Shown: positions 42,218-50,639 of the stretch, one piece after another | Layout of the letters: every line of letters starts with the position of its first letter | How positions within the stretch are numbered: position 1 is the first letter of the stretch | Assembly: GCA_030248195.1 (NCBI GenBank) | Contig: JASAND010012690.1 | Coordinates: 1 to 64,000, forward strand | Source of the DNA: Trissonchulus latispiculum | Taxonomy: Eukaryota; Nematoda; Enoplea; Enoplida; Ironidae | Direction: 5' to 3' | DNA: 64,000 nucleotides | The notes under the pieces: generated by a model | What the model was told of the DNA's origin: nothing | Database searches by the model: none | The model's input: only the letters and a program-made list of their open reading frames with translations | Translations under genes and position numbers: made by a program

Positions 42218-42885
42218 CCGTACCGAGCGGGCGGAGTGTCCACTGGCTGAGCCGGTGCCGGACCGAGGACGCCAGTGGGGAGACCTATGTCTAGCAGGGA
42301 CCAGTTACCACGGTCGCTCCCCGAATATTCGGAGGAATGCGAACCATTCCCACTTCCCCGTCCAGTATAGTACCCATCTGAATTTCGGACGCGAGATCGA
42401 GAAACTGCAAACTTGGGCCCATATTCGCGCTTCATTTCTGGGGGAAAATCGGATCGAGGCTCTCTACGATCAAACCCCCTATCCCGTTCGTACCTATCAT
42501 TAGGTCTATCCCGATCCCTTCGATTATCATGATAACCTGAATTATAATTCCTATTTCCTCTATTATCTTCATAACGCGGCAGGTTACCGTTATAGTTATT
42601 CCGGTAGCGATTGTAGCCGTCTCGGTTGGGTCCCCCAGAATTTCCTTGAGAATTTCGGTTTCGGTCATCATTTCGAGCGGAATTTCGATCATTTTGTGAA
42701 TTTCTTTCTCGAAAAGCACCCCCGCCAGGCTGCCGACAGTCACGCCGCACATGCCCTGGTTTGTTACAGTTGAAACAAGTTGTACCCGGAGGTAAATCGC
42801 GTGTACGATCTCCTCGCCCAGAATTTGCTAACTTTTTGGTAGTTTCAGCTTCCAACTTCTCAAAACGATATTTCAAGTCTCGCAC
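42175..42885 (-). CDS. gag: Gag, nucleocapsid region with one zinc knuckle
   Basis: The Met-started frame has 236 codons and stays open upstream to the G run near 42962. An amphipathic, Arg/Glu-rich helix (1-25) is followed by one CX2CX4HX4C knuckle (C37, C40, H45, C50). A long Arg/Gly/Asn/Asp/Tyr-rich tail follows, as in RNA-binding low-complexity domains. It would bind the genomic RNA. It overlaps the next frame by 43 bases (42217-42175) with a step equivalent to -1. No canonical slippery heptamer was found there; an ATG at 42217 offers reinitiation or a spliced start as alternatives. Confidence 0.85.
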   Translation of the reverse strand: MRDLKYRFEKLEAETTKKLANSGRGDRTRDLPPGTTCFNCNKPGHVRRDCRQPGGGAFRERNSQNDRNSARNDDRNRNSQGNSGGPNRDGYNRYRNNYNGNLPRYEDNRGNRNYNSGYHDNRRDRDRPNDRYERDRGFDRREPRSDFPPEMKREYGPKFAVSRSRVRNSDGYYTGRGSGNGSHSSEYSGSDRGNWSLLDIGLPTGVLGPAPAQPVDTPPARYGWFLQTVRDTRKDA

Positions 42886-43628
42886 TGCCCTTTCTGCTTC
42901 AGCGAGTGCCGTAGGAGCGCTGTTACTTTCTCGAAAGTTTGGTTCTGAAAAGGAAGGGTAACCCCCCCAGGATACTCTCCCTCAGCCTGCTGTGCCCGCT
43001 CTACAGCTTTGGAAAGAGTGGGACAACCCGGCCGAACTCTGTTTTTCAGTTCCGTCCGCAACCCAAACAAAAACAAACGTAACTTTAACAACTCAATTTG
43101 TTTATCAGTAAAACCATCCTCTTCCTTAAAGCTGAGTCTAGCATATCTGTTTAACCTCATCAAATAATCAGAAACTGTCTCCCCTTTTTCTTGCTTAACA
43201 TGAAACATAAGGGACGAGGCATGTAATGCAGTATGAGGGGGCACCATGATTTTCTTGGCCTCAGCAATCATATCCCCCCATGTCCCGCGACTAGCCTTAG
43301 GTACGGACCTAAACAATTCCAATGCCCTACCTTGCAGTGAACTAGAAAATGTATAGACCTTCTGCCAGTCGTCAAAATTCATCACTTTACAGAATCGCTC
43401 ATATTTTTCCACGTGTTCCTCGAAAGACTCAGAGGGAAGGCCATGGTGTATTGGAACCGAGCTAAACGCCGTAGCGACACCCTGTGCTCGGACCACTGCA
43501 TTGAATTCAGTTAATGTTTTAGTCAACTCTGTCAAAGCAACAGTTTCAGGATTTAAACTCGGAGTGGGCGAGCTAGTTGGTGGGGTGGTAGGTGACGACC
43601 CCGCCCCGTCCTCAGTATTATCCGGCAT
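42873..43628 (-). CDS. gag: Gag, capsid region of giant element
   Basis: This 251-codon frame starts about 240 bp after the 5' LTR. After a Pro/Ser/Thr-rich N-terminus (1-30), residues 60-215 show the retrotransposon capsid pattern: FEEHVEKYERFC, LQGRALELFRSV, a Trp-containing helix, and ETVSDYLMRLNRYARL. Capsids of this family assemble the particle that packages the RNA. The frame loses homology after the seven-G run at 42962-42968 and ends at 42873. The capsid-to-nucleocapsid continuity expected of Gag resumes in another frame from that run. This is either slippage at the run or an inactivating indel. Confidence 0.88.
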   Translation of the reverse strand: MPDNTEDGAGSSPTTPPTSSPTPSLNPETVALTELTKTLTEFNAVVRAQGVATAFSSVPIHHGLPSESFEEHVEKYERFCKVMNFDDWQKVYTFSSSLQGRALELFRSVPKASRGTWGDMIAEAKKIMVPPHTALHASSLMFHVKQEKGETVSDYLMRLNRYARLSFKEEDGFTDKQIELLKLRLFLFGLRTELKNRVRPGCPTLSKAVERAQQAEGEYPGGVTLPFQNQTFEKVTALLRHSLKQKGQCET

Positions 43629-43846
43629 GACACTGAATTTATCTTAGCTATTTAGAAAATTATTCTCGTACGTAGAATGATAATATTAAAATTAGTACAA
43701 GATTATAACAACTGTTATACCCAAAAGCGTGTACCGGGTGAGTTCTTTTAGGATAAATAGGAGCCTCGAGTTTTTTGAAGGAAACAAACAAACAGTTTTG
43801 TTGTCTAAAAATTCCCAAAATTCAAAAGTTAACTCCAAATTTTTAT

Positions 43847-43867
43847 CCTCCGAAGGAGGGCTCCACA
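43847..43867 (-). promoter_or_regulatory. Primer-binding-site region of giant element
   Basis: Directly inside the 5' LTR the minus strand reads TG then TGGAGCCCTCC, where a tRNA 3' end (CCA) would pair after a two-base offset. The same bases continue into a small hairpin (CCTCC-TTCG-GAGG). The matching tRNA was not identified. Confidence 0.45.
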
Positions 43868-45400
43868 TGTAATAAAATTGGGGTCTACTAGTCTTGTTCA
43901 CAGTATGTTAGAGCACTGGTTCAACTCCTTTTGGCCTCCCAAAACCACTATTTTAATGCAAGCACGATACCAGGGGTTCACTGTTAAGATACTTGATCAC
44001 TAGCAACTTCACTCCTAATAAAATGCTCTAGTCCCTAACTAGAATCCCCTTCAAAATTAGTCGTTAATGTTTTACAATGGTTTAATTAGCTAACAGATAT
44101 CACCGAGCCTAGGTAAATCATTAAACACAAAATATAGTTACTCAACACCCGACACAAGAATACAAGCAGAGTAATATCAACAATGGCAGACAAGATACGT
44201 CACAGTCAAAGGTAGCGTTATTCCAAAGTAGACCATAATTAATGTTTCAGTACAACAATCAAGACTTTGTGCATTTACACTTTTTGCTTGTTTTTATAAA
44301 AGGATTGATCAACCTATCCTAATTTTTTTCATGAATAGCTCCAGGAATCAAAAGATCACTCGCTCAGTATCTTTCGCTCGCTTTGAGCACTCTAAACATA
44401 CCGTTCACAGTACCTTACTGAAGATCCAACTGCAGAGTCCACGAAGATGGGTAGGTCGTCCCAGGTCAGGTAAGAAGCTGATTAAAGGCAGAAAAGTGAT
44501 CACAGAATGGTAGAAATGCAGAGTAAAAAGAAAGGAGACTGGACAGAGAAAAACGGGTAAGAGAGACTGGTTGGCAACGTACAAAGCAAGATTCACTAAG
44601 CTCCTTCCGAGAGCAAGGTCTTCGCGACCAAATCCAAGGCTATCTCCAGCCACCGGCGTACAGCCGAAAGTACAGATCAGAACAAGCGCACACAGTGAGA
44701 CCGATAAAAACCACTATCCTCATTGCCTGCCAACCAGAAACTGAAGTCCTGTCCTCCTTTCGAACTGAGCTTCAGCCAAAACCCTGTTAGAGGGCGTTCT
44801 AGTCTTTTTGAGTGTCCAATCCCTGCTTTCTACCGTATTCCTGTTTGTGTCGGTTCTCTTTGTTTTCGGAGAGAGAACCGACCCAGCATGACGTCAAAAC
44901 GGCTTACGTAACTTTTGGGGTCAACTTTGATTGCTTTAACACTTTTCTCAAGGCTCCGTTTAGACGATCTTCCTTTAATTTTCCTTTCAAGAAAGCACTC
45001 AGGGGGAAACCCAGATAACGTCACAAAACACTTAGCGCCAGCAATTTCTCCAACAATCACACAAAAGGAACAGGTCTGGACAGTATATACAAAATTGTTC
45101 ACCAACCCTCATCAGACCAAGAATTCAAATTTTAGGTAGCTATGGTCAAATTAGTGCCAAAAAGAGAAATCAAAATATTCAACTAGCTAGGTCTCAAAAT
45201 CTCATCAAATCTTATCAATTCTTCACAACAAATCCACAGATATTCTCAAACTTTCACAACAATTGTTACCAACAAATATTACCAAGCAATATGCATCAAT
45301 ATTGACAATTACTAAATAATATGAATGATCTCTTAAAAATCTCATCATTATTTTCTTTTAAGAACCTCAATGCCAGTAAGCAGAATTTGCTGCCTCCACA
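43868..45400 (-). repeat. 5' LTR of giant element
   Basis: 1533 bp partner of 27819-29350. Transcription of the element should start within it and run toward lower coordinates. No core promoter motif was assigned with confidence. Confidence 0.93.
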
Positions 45401-45404
45401 TCAG

Positions 45405-47235
45405 TCTTTCATGAAAACAGGAGAATATGAAGGTTTCAATTCAAGCCGCTTTTTTGTTAATATTCTGCAGTGGGAGTATAAATAGATTTCAATTTCTGCA
45501 TTATATTATTTCTGAAAGCTAGAAATTACAGTTTTGAAACTGAAACTGAAACTGAAACTCCGCCTGAAACTAAATCTGAAACTGAAATTGTTTAGTGATC
45601 CCGGCTGTAACTTAAACTGAGACTGAAACTATTTTGGGAGGAGACCTGAAATTGCAACTGATACGTCTTGGACCGCCGCTGGAAGCTGATACTGTAACTA
45701 AAGTCGGTTACTGAAACAACACTATATAGTATAGAGTGCAACTTTCTTTAAATCTTTAGCTAAGCATTAAAGGTTTCGTAATTACTTAATTTACTAAAAA
45801 TAGATGTCTCTGTATTTTCTTCCCTTCTCGGTTTCAACAGGCAGGAGAAATGACAAATAGGCACGCATTTCCAGGGCAATATATCAGTCAGTTTGTGTCA
45901 ACATTAGCCTCACGAGTTTCACTCAGTAGGTGGACTAATATTGAAACAAACTTAATTAGACTTCTGACTTTCTCTCATTTACCTCAAGATTAGGTTTCTA
46001 TACCTGGTCTTTTGCTAATAAACTACAGTCCTTTTCAAAAGACATAGATAAGGCTGGCTTAGGATATACTTTTCTGCATAAGGTTACGGCGGGGCTATGT
46101 ATGTGAGGCTTTTAAATATTTTATCCCTTTTCAAACTGTTTTTCTACTGTTCTCATAAGACCTGATCTCCCCAGTGTAGCTGTAGCTTTCAGATCCCAGT
46201 CACGATGCGGAATTTGCGTAAAAGTTAATTTCCCAGCAGTATTTCATACCAATTTTAAGCAAATTTTGGAGAATAATAAGCCTGTAGCAAACCTTCTGCT
46301 TTCCGGAAGTTTACTTAGTAAAGTCATCCGAAACAGAAATAGCGCTAATGTATTTCCTAGCCCAGGGACACCAAATTAGCTGTCAAGTTTTTCTTTGACT
46401 CTTGGCTCTTGGCAAAATAGTCTGGCTTGACTCATTTTGCAATACTGATGACTGAGATCCCTGCTTTTAGTCCGACAGAATTCAATTTTCAAAGCAAAAC
46501 CTGTTGTGCGGATTTGATGGAACACCTAATTCAGTGTTAAAACCACCGAAATCACTACCTTATTTGCAAAACTGTTACTTCTGGAGTTGCGTTGAATCTT
46601 CAAAATCTTATTTTCTGTTTAAAGTTTGTAAAACCTCGGTGCCGAAAGGCAATAAAGTCGTGTTTCTTAACGAAATATTTGCCTAACACCAATTTTTAAT
46701 AATTTGCAGCCTTTCTAGTTTCCTAAATCATTGCTGTTGGAAGGCATGGAAACTGCAATTACAAAACTGAAATTTTTGCAAACACGTGCATTGGCGCGTA
46801 TTTTTGCGATCATACTGGTTCGTTATGCCCCTTTACTTTTGTGCACCATGCATCATCGAAAGCTAACAGAGTACTAAGTCATGTAATCTTTCTCAATCAG
46901 TGCTCAGTGATAAATCATGCTTCACTTAGATGGTCGTTAAGGCTCTTTCTTGGTGAAAACTTAAGATCAGTAAATAATTGACTCATTTGTCCCTAGAAAT
47001 ACAAACGTGGCGAGAAATAATTGTTAATTATGATTAATTCATTCCGAGGAAGGTGCAAGCGTTTTCTTTCTCCCGGAAAAAGTCATCCAACCTAGATTAT
47101 TGTCATTATTTTGTTTTATCCGCTTTCTGCTTTGTTTTGGCAATATTTTTTGACAAATGCTGTATGCTGACATCTGTTGGGTATTATCAAATTAATCTCT
47201 TACTCTTGATCTCTTACACATCATACTCTTTATCA
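45405..47235. other. Intergenic with a CTGAAA array
   Basis: A short tandem array of (A)CTGAAA units lies at about 45534-45590 and decays up to about 45716. No gene is supported in the rest. Confidence 0.5.
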
Positions 47236-47423
47236 ACACGTTCCAGACCCCTTGATCATGCAACCAACCAGAAGCGCTACACGTGGCGAAGCTGCCAGGC
47301 AGGGCAGGGCAGGGCAGGGCAGGGCAGGGCAGGGTGAAAGACCCAAATCATCCAATTCTTGTTGCCCAGTAGCTGCTTCTGGTTGGTTGGATCATATGGA
47401 TCATAAAGGGGTCTGGAACGTGT
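47236..47423. repeat. Small foldback with a GGGCA microsatellite at its centre
   Basis: ACACGTTCCAGACCCCTT (47236-47253) and AACCAACCAGAAGC (to 47275) have inverted partners at 47375-47423 (GCTTCTGGTTGGTTG and AAGGGGTCTGGAACGTGT). Between them lies about seven units of AGGGC (47296-47333). The target duplication was not found. It resembles the other inverted-repeat elements with GC-rich arrays but is much shorter. Confidence 0.65.
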
Positions 47424-47554
47424 GTCGGGGGAGCGCGAATCTCTTGGGCTCAGAAAGCCTTGTGCCGGATGCGCTCGCGGTTGGATTCCGAGCAGAGTAC
47501 GCCGCGGGACGCGTCTTAAAGAAACCCGGGCGAGATGTAAGGGAAGCAGACATA

Positions 47555-47660
47555 GGAAAGATTGATAGGCCTGATATGGTAGTTCAGCTTATGGCCCTGT
47601 GGTGTAGTGGTTAGCACATCTGTCCCGGGATCAGAAGGATTGATTGAACTCCAGCTAGAC
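47555..47660 (+). repeat. tRNA-like (SINE-type) sequence
   Basis: An A-box TGGTGTAGTGG (47600-47610) is identical to that at 14476, and a B-box-like GATTGAACTCC lies at 47642-47652, 31 bases beyond the A-box end. An anticodon-arm-like stem TCTG/CAGA sits between. The upstream block GGAAAGATTGATAGGCCTGATATGG matches the other copy. The acceptor stem is not convincing, so a SINE head is more likely than a working tRNA gene. Confidence 0.55.
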
Positions 47661-48407
47661 CAATTCTTTACTTTCAATCATGAATGAAAAGATGAACCTC
47701 CCTCTTCCTTTCTCTCTCTTAAGTCCTGGTTTCGTGGGTACAAGGGTGCCCGACGCCTCTCGTCTTGGGCTTGTCCTTGGTTTCTTCTTGGTCCGCCAGC
47801 CCAGATAGAAGCGCTACGATAATCGTGACGATGATCCTGTCGATAATTAGGCTATCAGAGTACATACGCAAAACCGTAACGTTCGGAAAACTTTTAAAAC
47901 TAAGGTGGGGCACAAAGTTAATGTCAACTCGGTCAATGTAATTTTTGTTATTACAACATTCGAATATTAAATTGTGAATTCTAATGTTCTGCAAATATTG
48001 GAAATAATTTTTTAGTTTTCCATGATTGGGAATTGGTGTCGCGATGAACGCGATTTCAACCAAGAAAACTGAAACTTTGATAAAGTAGAAGAAGATTTGA
48101 ACACATACAAGAAAACTAAGTGCAAACGAAAAGTAGTAACTTTCATTACGGAAACCTACTTTATATGGTTTTCCACAAGTTTACAGAACAGTCGTTTTGA
48201 TATATCGATTTTGCCTTTTTATTATTACATTTATTCCTTAATCTACCTGCTCTGTAAGAAATTTGTCAATTGGTAAGAAATGTATATTTGGTCCGGGTCG
48301 GGCGGGTCGAGAAAAGTTTTCAAGGGTCAGACAGGGCCGGGCCGCGACAATTCGGCCGTGCAGGCTTCTAGCAGGCAGTCCAACAGATATGCCAGAGGTT
48401 AAATTCA

Positions 48408-48565
48408 CTTCAGACATCCGACACTTTCCGGAAGTAATCCTAAATTCGCTTCAGACATCCGACACTTTCCGGAAGTAATCCTAAATTCGCTTCAGACATC
48501 CGACACTTTCCGGAAGTAGTCCTAAATTCGCTTCAGACATCCGACACTTTCCGGAAATAATCCTA
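48408..48565. repeat. 41-bp minisatellite, four copies
   Basis: The unit CTTCAGACATCCGACACTTT... recurs at exactly 41-bp spacing (TTCAG at 48409, 48450, 48491 and 48532) with one or two differences per copy. Each unit contains the palindrome TTCCGGAA. It ends about 200 bp upstream of the EF-hand gene start. Confidence 0.92.
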
Positions 48566-48766
48566 TTCAGACAAGCTTTTTCTGCGCTTTCGTCTTCTCT
48601 TCGCCCACGCATATGTATTAATGTCTGCGAGTCTACCCACTACATCTAATAGCAGGGCAGAATCCTTTTTTAGCAATGGCAGCTGGAAATTTTGAAATTA
48701 GGTTAGTGCAAAAAAGATTGCTAATGCTAATTATATTTTAGCTTTTGTAATAGTCATTAATTTCTG

Positions 48767-50480
48767 ATGGACGGGACTTTGTCAAGAAGTAGCTCAGTCG
48801 AACCAGCCTACACAGAGGAAGAATTAGAGGAATACAAACAAGTGTTTGCCTTATTTGATACCGATGGTTCGGGTGCCATTGGCTGCGATGAACTCGGCGA
48901 GGCGATGCGCTCAATGGGAATGGCTCCCTCTGAAAAGGAACTGGAAAATCTAATCAAGGAGGTTAAGAGATAATTATTTTATGGAGACGTATTATAAAGT
49001 TTACAATTAATTTAGTTCAATTAGTTCATTTTTAATTTAAATTGTTCGTCTTCTTCACTTGTACAGTCAACATAAGCTGAAGTCGATATGGGTCTGATGT
49101 TTGCGGACCGTACTGTAGTAAATTTTTCTCGAAAACACTAATGAGTACACAAACTAATTTTTCCAAGAAGTTTTAAATGAAAATATTAGAGACCGTCTTT
49201 TTTATCTTACCTACATTTTTATGGACAACGGAATCAAAATTTCTTAATTCAGTGAGCATCAAACATGACACATTATTAAAAATATATCACTTTACTATGA
49301 AAAAAGAATCCTAGATTGTTAGATAGATTGTTAGATAGTTTTAAAAAGAACTCAAAACTTGTCGCCAAAATTCCGCCAAGGTGAAACTAACCGAAAGGAT
49401 GACAAAAATTCTAATGGAGTTTGCGGCAATTTTTCTAGAAACGTATATTAATTCTAGCGGTTAAACTGATCAAGCAAAGACGCTTAACTTTCAGTTTATC
49501 AACAGAGGCCGATGTTATCAAACTTGGGTTTCCTAAAACCCGGGTTTCGTAGTTTTTGGGGTTAACCCTGAAATTTTGGGGTTGGGTTAACCCTGGGGCT
49601 AACCCAGTGTTATCAAACAATTTTGGGGTTGGATCTCATAAACCCTATTTTATTGGGATTAACCCTGAGTTTACCCTGTATTAACCCCGAAATCCAGAAT
49701 AGTTAACCCAGAATTAACCCCAAAAATAACTGTGCTGTCTTGTCTATATTTTTGGAACTAATAGACGAGACAGTCCCACGAGCGAAACCCATAAATTACA
49801 TTGAATAAAACCCGTGTTTCAGGCTCAACCCTCCTCATCGAGTAGGGTTGAGATTTAGCCACATTAACCCAAATTTAACCCAAGTTTTTAAACCCGAGTT
49901 TCATGATAACATTGGGTCTCCACTTAACCCCAATTTAACCCAAGACCCAGTTATGAAACCTGGGTTTCAAAAACCCAGTTCTAACCCAACTTTGATTCCA
50001 TCGGGTTTGGGTTGAAAACCCATTTTTAACCTAGGTTTAGCTCGAAACCCGGGTTTGGGCCTTTGATAACATCGGCCCCTGGTCAGCATTTATTTCTAGA
50101 TTGATGCTGATGGTAATGGTGAAATCGATTTTGACGAATTTTGTCAGTGCATGAAGCGAATGACCACCAAAAAGGAGAGTGACGAAGAAATTATTCGATC
50201 CTGCTTTGCCGTATTCGATCAAGATCGTAACGGAATTGTTTCGGAGGGCGAATTTCGACGAGTTTTCAGTGAAATTGGTAACTTTAAGGATCGAGAAATT
50301 GACGAAATTTTTCGTGAAGTTGACGTTGACGGCGATGGACAAATTGACATTGACGAGTTTACACAAATGGTCAGAATGTATCTTTTGGAGGACTCTGCGT
50401 CAGAACCCGGTGACACTGACACTCTTGAAGCTGAGATTACGTCAAAATCTGGAACACAGCTCAACGTCCCAGATGTCTAA
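48767..50480 (+). CDS. Calmodulin/troponin-C-like four-EF-hand protein
   Basis: Exons 48767-48961 and 50100-50480 join in phase 0 (GTTAAG donor, TTATTTCTAG acceptor), giving 191 residues. Four canonical EF-hand loops are visible: 31-42 (DTDGSGAIGCDE), 67-78 (DADGNGEIDFDE), 105-116 and 140-151 (DVDGDGQIDIDE), each with acidic residues at positions 1, 3 and 12, so all four should bind calcium. It is longer than calmodulin (about 149) because of a Ser-rich N-terminus (1-16) and an acidic, Ser/Thr-rich C-terminal tail (159-191). The intron falls immediately before loop 2. It is probably a cytosolic calcium sensor; strict calmodulin is less likely given the tails and divergence. Confidence 0.9.
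49507..50077. mobile_element. MITE-like inverted-repeat element in the EF-hand gene intron
   Basis: Perfect 16-bp terminal repeats GGCCGATGTTATCAAA (49507-49522) and the complement (50062-50077) enclose 571 bp rich in GGGTTAACCC, AACCC and GGGTTT words. An extra partial copy of the end (GTGTTATCAAAC near 49610) lies inside. No target duplication was found and no protein is encoded. The right end is only about 20 bp from the splice acceptor AG (50098-50099). Confidence 0.75.
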
Positions 50481-50617
50481 AACAAATGTTATACGAGTTT
50501 GTACATAGTTGTCCATGTTGTGCCAGCCAAATGAAAATGAGTTTGTTAGTGCATACCTGACATAACAAGCTCGGTTCACACTGGTGTCTAAAATAATTTC
50601 ATAATTGAAAATTGAAA

Positions 50618-50630
50618 AATAAAAAATAAA
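50618..50630 (+). terminator. Polyadenylation signals of the EF-hand gene
   Basis: Two AATAAA hexamers (50618-50623 and 50625-50630) lie about 140 bp after the stop codon, a usual distance for an animal 3' untranslated region. Confidence 0.6.
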
Positions 50631-50639
50631 AGAAAAACG

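Larger units (their letters stand above)
27819..45400 (-). mobile_element. Giant Ty3/Gypsy-type env-bearing LTR element (17.6 kb)
   Basis: Direct LTRs (27819-29350 and 43868-45400) begin TG and end CA and are flanked by TCAG (27815-27818 and 45401-45404). On the minus strand the order is 5' LTR, about 240-bp leader, Gag capsid (43628-42873), nucleocapsid (42885-42175), envelope glycoprotein, two retropepsin-type domains, RT, RNase H and integrase in one frame (42217-34439), OTU protease (34662-33565), and two related CxxC proteins (32843-32175, 32133-31303). About 2 kb of mostly non-coding DNA precedes the 3' LTR. Protease-RT-RNase H-integrase order with a D,D(35)E integrase and a GPY-type tail places it in Ty3/Gypsy (Metaviridae). 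Main frames are open over long distances and the LTRs are about 99% alike, so the insertion is recent. Envelope placement ahead of Pol is the main oddity. Confidence 0.93.

Noticed and set aside
47589..47660. Functional tRNA gene
   Set aside because: The acceptor stem does not pair convincingly, the anticodon loop lacks the usual T33, and the 5' flank is shared with another repeat copy.
49540..49930. GGGTTA/TAACCC words suggesting telomeric repeats
   Set aside because: They are not in tandem 6-bp register and are bounded by the terminal repeats of a MITE-like element.
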